DNA from: Cryptomeria japonica | Taxonomy: Eukaryota; Streptophyta; Pinopsida; Cupressales; Cupressaceae | Direction of reading: 5' to 3' | Assembly: GCF_030272615.1 (NCBI RefSeq) | Contig: NC_081410.1 | Location: 138,050,849 to 138,112,848, forward strand | Length of the DNA: 62,000 nucleotides | Shown here: one piece after another, positions 12,111 to 23,022 of the stretch | How the letters are laid out: every line of letters begins with the position of its first letter | How positions within the stretch are numbered: position 1 is the first letter of the stretch | Translations under genes and position numbers: made by a program | The notes under the pieces: model-generated | What the model was told of the DNA's origin: nothing | The model's input: only the letters and a program-made list of their open reading frames with translations | The model's database searches: none

Positions 12111-12330
12111 AATTGAAAGAGAAGGATAAATTGCAATTTCCAAATTCAAAATGCAAATGCATTTGGTGCACGTCAAATTTGGGGCTCACCTTATTTTGCA
12201 TGTGCCCTATTTGGCATGTGCCAAATAGATTTAACGTTCCCAAACCTTAGGTTCAGCACGCCAAGGGCCTGATGGGGGTCAAAAAACAAATTTGGTACCA
12301 TTTTGGTGCACTCGCTCTGAGAAAATAAAT

Positions 12331-12769
12331 TATTTACTCACATGTATGTAGACTTTTAAATTATTGGTTATAAACACTTGACATCATTGATGAAAGAAAG
12401 TTATTAATTATATGTCAAAAAAACCTTTCATATTATACTCATTAAAAATTGATTAATATTGATAATAATATTTATAATCATGTTAACTAATCTAATTTTT
12501 TTATTCTCTTTAGTTCTCATTACTTGTTTCATCTACCATTGTTTAGAACTAAAACTAGCAATAAAAAGAAGGTTCATGTTAATGTGCATCATCTATTTCA
12601 TTAAGATGTATTTGAATTAACCATCTATTGAATATGTAAGTGCACAAAGTTGTGCCCACTTAGTGTGGAAGTTTTACACTTAGAAAAAAATGGCAAATCG
12701 TGTGGAGCGCATGAGAAACGAAACAGAATCTTGTTTTGCATCGGGATTTCGAGCCAAAATTTGAAATGG
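12331..12769. other. AT-rich spacer, nothing recognised
   Basis: No gene or clear repeat. A partial copy of the gtaagtgcacaaag motif is at 12635. Confidence 0.5.
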
Positions 12770-13316
12770 GATCTCGTTTCACGTCAGGATCTTGAGTCTA
12801 GATCTAAGAAACGGGATCCTATTTCCATTTTTTTTAATTATTGTTTTTTTGTTTTAAAAAACAAGCTATATATACATGAAATATAACATTTAAGTATAAG
12901 TCACATTTCCCTTTGTCTTTCTCCTTTGTGACTTATACTTTAATTTATATTTCATATATATATTGGCAGCATGTTTGAGAGTGGTTTTAGATCTCTAGGA
13001 GTTATAATGCAAATTCTAGATTTTAGAAGATCTTATAAATTTTCAGATAGTCAAATTTTAGTAATCAGTAGTTCAATATTTACTAACTCTTTTTATCTTA
13101 ATCTCTTAATCTTCCTTGAGCTCTAGACTCATCTCCCTCCATATCTATATTGGCAAGATGTTTGAAAGTGATTTCAAATCTCTAGGAATAATTTTTGCAA
13201 ATTCTGGATTTTAGAAGATATTATAAATTTCTATACTTAGTCAAATTTTAGTAATCAACAGGCTCCTATCAACATTTTCTAGCTCTCTTTATCTTTCTTG
13301 AGCTCTAGACTCATCT
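12770..13316. repeat. Left inverted arm of foldback element 3
   Basis: Contains two tandem versions of a unit beginning attggca(g/a)(c/g)atgtttga and running through tctagattttagaag to gtcaaattttagtaatca (12962-13070 and 13150-13262). The reverse complement of 33380-33700 matches it closely. Confidence 0.7.
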
Positions 13317-13812
13317 CTCTTCATAGCACTCTTCCTCTATCTCCTCTCTACCTCAATATCTCACTATTTTCTCTCTCACATCCCTAACTCTCTATTATCT
13401 ATCTCCTCTCTCTCTACACACCTCCCCTCACTCCCTACCTATCTCTATTTTTGTACATATATACCTCTCTCTCTACGTATCTTTGTTACCCTCCCTACCA
13501 ACTTATCTCTACATACCTTTCACTCCCTCCCTACCAACGTCTCTCTATCCCTATATCTCTTCACCCTTACCTCATTCCCTCTCTACTTTTATGTCCCTTC
13601 TATCCCCTCTCTATCTCTCTATCTCACTTTGTCCCCTCTCTCCCAAAATCTAAAACTATGTCTCTACCTCTCTCTCACGTCCTTAACTCTTTACTCTTTA
13701 TCTCCACTCTCTCTATACACCTCCCCTCACCCCCTATCTACCTATATTTCTCTATATATACCTCTCTATCTCTCTCTAAATGTACCATCTCTCTCTCCCA
13801 ACCAACTTATCT
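13317..13812. repeat. CT-rich degenerate block of left arm
   Basis: Pyrimidine-rich degenerate repeat of ctctctac/tatctct/cctccc words. It matches the GA-rich block 33110-33362 in reverse complement. Open frames here (Ser/Leu/Pro/Tyr-rich) are low-complexity artefacts. Confidence 0.8.
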
Positions 13813-13829
13813 TTTTCTACATATGTCAT

Positions 13830-15599
13830 AATAGGTTCTACTAAGGGGTCTTATGTCATAATAGGTCCTAGTAAGAGGTAAAATGTCATAATAGGTCCTC
13901 TTAAGGGGTCTTATGACATAATAGGACCTATTATATGTTCTATTATGTGATTTAATCAATCCTATTATGTCATAATAAGTCCTACAAAGGGGTCTTATGA
14001 CATAATAGGACCTATAATGACATAATAGGTCCTATTGTGACATAATAGGTCATATTATGATATTATAGGTACTATTATGTCATAATAGGTCCTATTATGG
14101 TATAATACCCTTTAACAAGTCGCACTAAGGGGTATAAAGTCATAATAGGTCCTCTTAAGGGGTTTTATAACATAATAGGACCTATTATGTCATCATAGGT
14201 CTTATTACGTCATAATCAGTCCTATTATGACATAATACCCTTTAACAGGTCCTACTAAGGGGTATAATGTCATAATAGGTCCTCTTAAGGGGTCTTATGA
14301 CATAATAGGACCTATTATGACATGATAGGTCCTCATAAGGGGTCTTATGACATTATAGGACCTATTATGACATAATAGGTCCTATTATAACATAATAGGT
14401 CCTATTATGACACAATAGGTCTTGTTATGTGATAATCAATCCTATTATGACATAATAGGTCCTATTATGACATAATAGGTCCTATTATGACATAATAGGT
14501 CCTATTATGACATAATAGGTCCTATTATGACATAGTAGGTCCTATTATGACATAATAGGTCCTATTATGACATAGTAGGTCCTATTATGACATAATAGGT
14601 CCTATTATGACATAGTAGGTCCTATTATGACATAATAGGTCCTATTATGACATAGTAGGTCCTATTATGTGATAATCAGTCATATTATGTCATAATAGGT
14701 CCTACTAAGGGGTCTTATGTCATAATAGGTCCTACTAAGGGGTCTTGTGTCATAATAGGTCCTAGTAAGAGGTATAATATCATAATAGGTCCTCTTAAGG
14801 GGTCTTATGACATAATAGGTCATATTATGTCATAATAAGACCTCTTATGACATAATAAGACCTATTATGTCACAATAGGACTTATTATGTCATAATGGGA
14901 CCTATTATGATATAATAGGTCCTATTACGACATAATAAGTCATATTATGACATTATAGGTCCTATTATGTCACAATAGGTCCTATTATGAGATAATACCC
15001 CTTAACAGGTCCTATTAAGGGGTATAAAGTCATAAAAGGTCCTCTTAAGGGGTTTTATGACATAATATTACCTATGATGTCATAATAGGACCTATGATGA
15101 TATAATAGGACCTATTGTGTCATAATAGGACCTATTATGCCATAATCAGTCCTATTATGACATAATACCCTTTAAGAGGTCCTACTAAGGGGTATAATTT
15201 CATAATAGGTCCTCTTAAGGGGTCTTATGATATAATAGGACCTTTTCTTGACATCTCAGGTCCTCTTAATGGTTCTTATGCTATTATAGGACCTATTATG
15301 ACATAATAGGTCCTATTATGTGATAATTGATCCTATTATGTCATTACAGGTCCTACTAAGGGCTATTATGTCATAATAGGTCCTACTAAGGGGTATACTG
15401 TGATAATAGGTCCTCTTAAAGGGTCTTATGACATAATAGGATTTATTATGTCATGATAGATCCTATTATGTGATAATTGGTCCTATTTCATCATAATAGG
15501 TCCTATTATGACATAAAGACCATTAACAGGTTCTTTTAAGGGGTATAATGTCAAAATAGGTCCTCTTAAGGGGTCTTGTGACATAATATGACATGTTAT
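13830..15599. repeat. Satellite B, first segment: 20-bp palindromic monomer
   Basis: The core monomer is CATAATAGG-T-CCTATTATG-A: two 9-bp arms around one base, period 20. Roughly 14 consecutive near-identical units lie in phase at about 14391-14670. Elsewhere units alternate with variants such as cctactaaggggtcttatgt and cctcttaaggggtcttatga, giving a higher-order mixture. The array is cut at 15599 by the insertion of an LTR element and resumes at 28862. Confidence 0.95.
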
Positions 15600-16520
15600 T
15601 GTTGGCAATTGACACTCATCAGATTCATTGTGTTTTCATTGATGGCAACAAGATTAGATGGAAATCATATATCGACATTAGGAGGCATTCACCAATAGAC
15701 ACCGACATTCGAGTATGCAGGATTACACAGGGTTAGATCGGCATTGACATCGACATCGACACCGACATAAAGTACTTCAAGGAAGCCGACATCAAGGAAG
15801 ATTTATTTAGAATTTTCAAGGCCGAAATTGAATATCTTTTGTAATGTATTATAAGCCAACATAAGGCATATTGTTTGTAATGGGTATATAGGTCAGTCTT
15901 CTAGGTCATTTTGAAGAGTGTGTGACATAGGAGAATATAGCAAAACTCTATAATGCGAAGTATATGTATGTAGATCATTTGTATGCAAATGTTATATCAT
16001 GCAATGATCTGTATATAGTTTGGAAAGCATACTTGGAGGAGAAAAGATACCGGTAGTAGTTTTCAGGGTTTATGAACTAGTACAGAGCAGAGCTAGAACT
16101 AGAACTCTATTTGGCATAGCAGATGCATTCTTGAGTTCATTTTTAGTGTTTTACTTCAGCAAAATCTTGTAGTCAGTGAGACTCTTTTGTGATGAGAAGT
16201 GTGCTCTAGGCAGTGTGCCTTCCTGCATGTGCAGGCCCCCATTATATGTAATATCTTTTCATATGGCCAGTGAACTGATATTGTGGGTCACAAATCCCAC
16301 TGTGGTTTTTCCTCTTTGAGGTTTTCCACATATAAATTATGTGTTATGGTGTTCATTCATGTGGATGGTGTATTTGCTTCAAGTTATATGTTTAATTGTT
16401 TACCGGTTTATATGTGTATGGTATAAAAGAATAAAATCTTATCTTACTGGTAGAACACTGATTCACCCCCCCCCCCCTTCCCCCCCCCCCCCCCCCTCTC
16501 AGTGTTCTTGGATCCCAACA
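15600..16520 (+). repeat. 5' LTR of NA-1
   Basis: 921 bp, TG...CA. Contains TATATAGG at 15885, the module cagtgagactcttttgtgat...gctctaggcagtgtgcc at about 16170-16222, the short palindrome tgcatgtgca, and a poly-C run (16465-16497) enclosed by AGAACACTGA and TCAGTGTTCT. Confidence 0.92.
15885..15892 (+). promoter_or_regulatory. Candidate TATA box in NA-1 LTR
   Basis: TATATAGG in the context tgggtatataggtcag, kept in both LTR copies (the second near 21689). Its location fits a U3 promoter. Confidence 0.5.
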
Positions 16521-16522
16521 AT

Positions 16523-16540
16523 TGGTATCAGAGCCTGGTA
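16523..16540 (+). other. Primer binding site of NA-1
   Basis: TGGTATCAGAGCCTGGTA starts two bases after the LTR. It is complementary to the 3' end of plant initiator Met tRNA over nearly 18 bases, the longest match among the elements here. Confidence 0.9.
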
Positions 16541-16594
16541 CCTCGGAAGAAGTTTTACAACTTGAGGAAGATCCTGAAACCAGAATCTTTGAAC

Positions 16595-17600
16595 ATGGCT
16601 ATGGAAAAGCAACTTGAGATGGCTCTTGAGGATTATAATGTTGAAAGGATGAAGAACTTGAAATTGAAAGATGAATTGAATTCTGCAAATGAATTCATTC
16701 TTATCCTGCAAGAAAGGTTATCATCTACTCAAGCCAAGAGAAAGGAACTTTTGCAAAACCTGGATGATGAGGAGAAGAATGCACTTAAGGAACTATATCA
16801 GAAACTAAGTCAAGAAAACATGCTCATGAAAAATGAAATGCAAGACCTGACTATGAGGTCATCAAAAGATATTGAGGACAGAAAGAAGAAGGAAGATAAT
16901 CTTGTTATATATTTGAAGAACAAATTTGATGAATGTGGCAGATTAACTCATGAGAATAATCTGTTGAGAACTAATTTGGCACACTCCCGGAATAATGAAC
17001 AAGAACTTGAAAGAAAAACAACTACTCTGAGAGTTGATCTGACTACTGCAAGTTAGTATAAATAAAAATTCAGGATTAGTGTTGCACAGTTGGATGACTT
17101 ATTGAAAAGAAAAAGGTAGATTGATGACTCTAGAGGACTTGGATTTGTACAAGGTGACAGCTCTGGTACTGTAAATGAAGATCAGACAACCGGTATGTAG
17201 AACTCATCAGACCACATGAAACTGGTAAGGCAATCTAATGCTTATAGATTCAATGGTAGATGCTTTGTTTGTAATAAATTTGGGCATATGGCTAAACAAT
17301 GTAGATATAAAGCAAATCAAAACTACAATTTTTTTCCAGGTCAATGCACAAATTGCAAGAAATATGGTCATAGATCAGTAGATTGCAGATTGAATGTTAA
17401 ATATCATGCATGCAACAAAATAGGTCATATTTCTAAGTACTGCAGAAGCAAGACCCAACCAATTAGCAATGATAAAGATAATGAGAAATGAAATAAGAAG
17501 GTAGATGAAATACAACAAGATCACACCAAGAGATGGGTTAGAAAGTCTGAAGAACCAAGTGGAAATGTAGCAACGCCGGTAACTCCACCAGTAGAATAGA
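16595..17600 (+). pseudogene. NA-1 gag-like ORF (coiled coil plus CCHC knuckles)
   Basis: The start at 16595 opens a Lys/Glu/Leu-rich helix of about 150 residues with coiled-coil character, including EMQDLTMRSSKDIEDRKK, which is almost identical in NA-2. After stops near 17054 and 17063 the frame continues to a basic segment with zinc knuckles: CFVCNKFGHMAKQC (about 17261), CTNCKKYGHRSVDC (about 17345), and a third whose first Cys is Tyr (YHACNKIGHISKYC). This is the nucleocapsid end of a Gag, expected to bind the element's RNA. It has several stops and is not functional. It is unlike the Gag of copia-1 and copia-3 outside the knuckles. Confidence 0.85.
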
Positions 17601-17993
17601 GCATTCTTGTACCTGAAGGAAATTCCACCAGTAACTGAGGCATAGGCCTTAGGGGTTGGCAAATTCATTGCAAACATTGCGTATTTCCCTGGAGGAGATC
17701 GGAAGAGATATGGAGAGTCGAGTTCATCATTGTTGAAGGTTCACCCGACATAAGACTGTGAAACCAACATCTATTAGGGTACATCATGAAGCATTTATGA
17801 TAGAGAAAGATTAGGTTTTTATTCGCTGATAAAAGGGGAAAGTGAATTCATTTTCACTCACCCTGCATTCAAGCATTATGAGCAAAGTAAAGCCAAATTA
17901 AGAGCAAGAAAAAGCATTCTGAAAGGATTTTGAGTAGTTATTTGAGAAGAACTAAATCTTCCACCAACATTCACTTTCAGGTATTCTTTGAAA

Positions 17994-20900
17994 ATGACAT
18001 TTGGATCTTTAGCTCCTACTTTTATTTCAAATCCAACCATTGTTGAAGTTAAGGATAGGTTGAGGCTCGTATTCAAGTAGGTTCCCCTAATTGCTAAGAA
18101 AGAAGAATCTGCGAGAGTATTTTCTAGGGCTCCTAACTGCGTGATGTATGTTGAAGATGTGAGGGCATACATTCACTACACCTTGGAGGATCTAGGCATA
18201 GAAGAAATCAAAATCATGTATCAATCCATGATATTGGGAAGCTCCAGAACCATCAAGCCGGAATACAAAGCAATTGAGGATCTAGGGTTAACCGGTATTC
18301 TGTACATACCAGAATTTAAAGATGAGGTCATCATATACATTATGAGTAGGGTTCACAATGAGTTCATCTAGCTAGATCTACCTTACATGATCACTAAGGA
18401 GGCTATTCAAGAAGTCACTGGCTTACCCAAAGTCGGACAAGAACCTGGCAAGAAAATTTCCAACACTAAGGTTGAGAAACTCACCGATGCAACTCGTAAT
18501 AGAAGATCAATGAGGATCAGCACAATCACCGACAGTGATGTGAAATTTGCAAGCATGATAATAGGTTATAAGGTAACTCAATCTAATCGATTGAATTTTG
18601 TTGCTAGTTCTTGCATTCATGTTGCATATTAGATGCTAAGGAATAATGCAAAATATGATTTATGTGAATGGTTGAGGAGTGAATTGTTGTTGAACCTTGG
18701 AAAGATCAAGGGAGTTAAGAAAGGAACTTTTAGATATGGAAATTTGTTTGTTTATTTAATGCTTTACTTACTGAATGAGCTACCTGGTCTAGAGAAGAAG
18801 CGTTGGGCTCGTGACATATCGTTAGGTATGTAGATCAAGGAAGCAATCACCGGTCTTGGTACTGATAGAGATGAGAAACTTTGGGGTTATTTCAAAATAT
18901 TCCGAGAAAACATGAGGCAAAGGGAGAGGTTATCAAAGAACATTGTGGAAAAGTACTCCACTGATATTTGTTTCATGGTGAAGACCGATGAAACTCTCAT
19001 GTAAGTAGTTGAACCAAGGACCATATGGGTTATATAACTTGGATATGAGGTGGATGATAATATTCTAGAACTCTATGCAGAAATGTTGCTAGATGCCCCA
19101 TTGGATGACAAAACAGAGAATTTTGGCATGACATAAGAGAAGGCCCTTGAAGTCAAAACTGGCTTCAATAGGAAGAGAAGGGAGAAGAAAATAGACAATA
19201 TGTCTACATGTATACAGGATGTAATTCATAAGATAGACACTCAACTAGGTTCTGGATCCAAACCGACAGTGGCTAGTACTTTAGAAGTAAAGAAGCTTGA
19301 AGCTTACATTTCTACCATCACTTTTGATTCTGACCCTGAGGACAATGAACCTCTAGCTTTCAGAAGGGTACAAAGGAAGAAAGTACATCAACCACCGATA
19401 GAGTAGAAGAAGGTGGAAACTAGGAAGAGACTTGTTAGAAAGGAAACCAAACCTACTGCACAAACACCTCCGGCAAGGAAGCCTATACAAAAGAGAAAAC
19501 CAGTTACATCTACTCTGGCAACCACAAGCAAAAAGAAGAAGAGTGATGATACTGAGTCCGGTAAGAAAAAAATGACCTGTGTTGAATTAATTGATGAAAT
19601 TACAAAGGATGGAATGATAAAAAATGTATCCATTTACTATCAAGATTTAGAGGATGATGAGCAAAATGAGATTGAAGAGGCAATTTTGTTATACATGGAT
19701 ATATATAAGAAAACCTTAGTAGAAATTTTGAAGGAAATTCCTCTATCACTATATAATAAATTAGATGCTAGAAGACTTGATGCAATCAAGAGGGATAGAG
19801 AAATCAAGGAAGTATAACTTTTGGAAATGTGTGGTTCAATAAACAATGAGGAAATGAAAAGATGCATAGATGTTACAAACATAACAATATTTAGTAGCAA
19901 ACCCCGACAAATAAGCCTAATGATGGATAGAGTTAATGAGGTAGTAAATGAAACCAAAGATGGTTGGACCAAATTCTTCTAGAAGAATCCATATTTTCTT
20001 ACATCTCATGAAGAATTTGTTAAAGCAACAACTTCCACCATCCTAGATAAATTTAAAGGGAAAAGTATTTTGGATAGTTCAACTCCAATTTTGACTAAAC
20101 CGGCAATAACTATAGATATACAGATACAACCGGTAGTAAAGGAAAGTGTACAGTCTGTACCGGCATAAAATATTTTTGAGCAAGGCAATGTACATGACAC
20201 TATGAATATTGTGGATAATACTCCACCGATAGTAATTAACACCGCACCAAGTGGCGAAGCCATCAGTGCTAAAGAATATAAGGTAAGGGGAATTGAGTCT
20301 ACATCGACAGTTCATATTGATTCCCCGACAAAGGTTTGGGCAATTGACACTTCTTAGGTTGAGAATAAACCAGTCACTGAGATGAGTCCAACTGATTTAA
20401 TGATGATGGCTACTCAGAAACTATTAATGGAGGGATCTGTAGATAAGGGAATAATAGATCAATCAGTTATAGTGTTGCATAAATTAATCCCTGATTGTCA
20501 AATTGAGAATGAAGCAAGCCCTTTCGGAAAGCTTAAGGCATTAACTAAGTACATATCTAACAATTTTCACTCACTGTAGCAAATATCAAATTGACAGGCA
20601 TTGGAAATATTTACTGTGGCTAAGAAAGATGCCTCTGACAAGATCATTGAAACAGAGAAAAAGAAAATTGAAGCTAAACTCATTCTTATTGAGAATTGTT
20701 TGGAACAACGTACAAATATCTAAAGGTTCTGTTGTAACATAGAAATTCTTGCAACAAATGTAGATAGCAGATTAAAGGAATTACATGACAAGGTAGCTAG
20801 CATTCCAAATTCTTTTGATGGATTAATTGCACTGACTACATCTGTTGATGGACAAATTTTATCCATAGAGAACCAATTTTTTTCTTTTAAGAAGGAGAGA

Positions 20901-21156
20901 GATAAAATCATTCGGAGAGAAAGGAGTCTTAGAGGATTGGTGAGTCCTAGATTGGATTCACTGGGTGTACATAAAAGAGTGTATGGACGTGATTGCTAAA
21001 CCCACATTGGCAGAAGTCAAAGAGAAGGAAACGCTGGCACACTTACTAAGTGGACTAGCATCCATATCTGAAACTTTCAAAACTGGTTGGGATACATACC
21101 TACAGTTGTTGGACAAGGCTTACCCAAAAATTTTGAAGTTAGTGAAGCTCCGATAA
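17994..21156 (+). pseudogene. NA-1 ORF2, large conserved protein of unknown function
   Basis: The start at 17994 (MTFGSLAPTF) is chosen because NA-2 starts at the matching place (26288, minus). The product would be about 1,055 codons, now broken by about ten stops and at least one frameshift near 20960. Recognisable blocks: EDVRAYIHYTLEDLG (about 18147), ITKEAIQEVTGL (about 18390), YVSM/ASMIIGYKVTQSNRLN (about 18550), NAKYDLCEWLRSELL (about 18645), KKGTFRYGNLFVYL (about 18718), and MRQRERLSKNIVEKY (about 18912). A Lys/Arg/Thr-rich linker at about 19370-19570 precedes helical C-terminal parts. I see no protease, integrase, RT or RNase H motif and do not recognise the family. Homologues lie at 26288-23023 and 51516-36300. 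Confidence 0.7.
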
Positions 21157-21395
21157 AACAAACAATATGTATTCATTCTTTTGTTTTGAGTTCTTTCAAT
21201 TCTTTCACCAGTCTTTGGCATTGATGCCAAAAAGGAAGTGTATATATGTAAAAAATATCAAAAAAATATCAGACAGGTACATATAGGAAAGACATCATAA
21301 AAGGAGTGTATTTCTCAGGGGGAGCATATTTCAGTTGAACCGGCACATAATCCATTTTTCACATGAGTGTTGCCATCAATGCTAAAGGGGGAGAT
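21157..21395 (+). other. NA-1 pre-LTR region with polypurine tracts
   Basis: Holds tcagggggagcat near 21316 and the LTR-adjacent aaagggggaga at 21384-21394, preceded by gttgccatcaatgc. This context is nearly the same before the 3' LTRs of copia-1, copia-3 and NA-2. Confidence 0.8.
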
Positions 21396-22012
21396 TATTG
21401 GCAATTGACACTCATCAGAATCATTTTGTTGTCATTGATGGCAACAAGATCAGATGGAAGTCATATACCAGCATTAGGAGGCATTTACTCACATACACCG
21501 ACATTGGAGTATCCAAGATTACACAGGGTTACACCAGCATCGGCATCGACATCAAGTACTTGAAGGAAGCCAACATCAAGGAAGATTTATTTAGAAAATC
21601 ATTTTGTAATTATTGTCAAGGCCAACATTGAATATCTTTTGTAATGTATTGTAAGCCAACATAAGGTATATTGTTTGTAATGGGTATATAGGTCAGTCTG
21701 CTAGGTTATTTTGAAGAGTGTGTGACATAGAAGAATATAGCAAAACTGTATAATGCAAAGTTTATGTATGTAGATCTTTTTTATGCAAATGTTATATCAT
21801 GCAATGATCTGTAGATAGTTTGGAAAGAATTATTTGAGAAGAGATACCGGTAGTAGTCTTTAGGTTTTATGAACTGGTACAGAGCAGAGCTAGAACTAGA
21901 ACTCTATTTGGCATAGCAGATGCATTCTTGAGTTCACTTTCAATGTTTTGCTTCAGCAGAAGCTTGTAGTCAGTGAGACTCTTCAGTGATGAGCAGTGTG
22001 CTCTAGGCACTG
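21396..22012 (+). repeat. 3' LTR of NA-1, left part
   Basis: Begins TATTGGCAATTGAC, with the expected TG changed to TA. It follows the 5' LTR up to ctctaggcactg, where NA-2 is inserted. The LTR resumes at 28567. Confidence 0.92.
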
Positions 22013-22809
22013 TGTTAGATTCAATGACAGTCCCAAAGACACTAAGAGGGGGGGTGAATCTGTGTCTAACTGGTTGAATGAATATTTAAACTTATTTATA
22101 ACTTTGCAACCCAAAACAGTGTGTTGGTATACAATAATTAATGCAGTAAACACAAGTAATAGAGACAACATAGAAACACACCATAACATAAGATATTTTA
22201 ACAAGGAAACCCGGTGTGGGAAAAACCTCGATGGGATTTGTGACACACAATATTTACTCACTGGCCAATGAATAAATACTACTTACAATAAGGGCCTGCA
22301 CATGCAGGAAGGCCAACTGCCTAGAGCGAAAAGAGTCTCACTAACTACAATATGGATAATTAAATCCAATATAATTTACTGCTCAAAATAGCATCTCAAA
22401 TGTCGGGTTCAATACTGGTTTAAGCTCAGCTAGATACCTTAACCAAAACCTTTGTTGTCCACTATATCACCTTATACAATAATTACATTATTACATACTC
22501 AAAATGACCTATGAGATCCCATACATATATGAGTCTATACAATATACCAAGTCAGCTTACAAATAGTTAATTACATTTACAAAACAATTCATATAGACAA
22601 AAATTTATCCCATGTCGGCCTGAGTGTCGATATACTTCATTTTTGGTGTAATCTGGATGCCAGTGAAAGTGCCTGCCAGTGTCGGTGCTTGCCGGTGTAT
22701 GATATCTGTGATGCTGGTGCATGTGTAGAAACTTGTTGCCGGTTGGTTGCCAGTTGGTTGTCATCAATGACAACATCAACTATTCTCCTTAGAGTGTATA
22801 ATGCCAATA
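22013..22809 (-). repeat. 3' LTR of NA-2 (left copy)
   Basis: Plus-strand start TGTTAGATTCAATGAC, end ATGCCAATA next to the reverse polypurine tract atctccccctt. It aligns with 27769-28566. It contains, inverted, the gcctgcacatgcagg block also found in the LTRs of NA-1 and copia-3. Confidence 0.92.
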
Positions 22810-22821
22810 ATCTCCCCCTTT
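22810..22821 (-). other. Polypurine tract of NA-2
   Basis: On the minus strand it reads aaagggggagat directly before the 3' LTR. Two further reverse tracts (ctccccctg at 22891 and actccccctttg at 22965) lie upstream in element orientation. Confidence 0.85.
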
Positions 22822-23022
22822 GGCATTGATGGCAACACTCATGAGAAAAATCCAAAACTGCTATCCAAAAATGAAATCCAAAAAGAAGTGCTCCCCCTGA
22901 GAAAGTGATCTCCTCTGTGCATTTATTTTCTCCATACTACTCCTTATTTTTCTCTATACTACTACTCCCCCTTTGACATCAACGACAAAGGATGTCAAAA
23001 ATAATCAAAAAATGCAAAAATG

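Larger units (their letters stand above)
4150..12330. mobile_element. Foldback-type repeat 2, split by copia-1
   Basis: The left part (4150-4517) has several copies of the catttggcgca/gccaaat motif and the sequence acataacatttaaggaagagacc. The right part (11522-12330) repeats these sequences, partly inverted, and also carries several copies of a ~90-bp unit containing agctcctagagatctggaaccactctcaaacatcc. The same unit occurs in the arms of the larger foldback element at 12770-33700. Copia-1 lies between the two parts. Termini are uncertain. Confidence 0.45.

Noticed and set aside
13451-13844. 126- and 71-codon Ser/Leu/Tyr-rich frames
   Set aside because: Products of the CT-rich arm block, mirrored at 33110-33362.
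13830-15599. CRISPR-like array
   Set aside because: Short repeats are contiguous or variant, with no unique spacers of regular size, no cas genes, and a eukaryotic transposon context.
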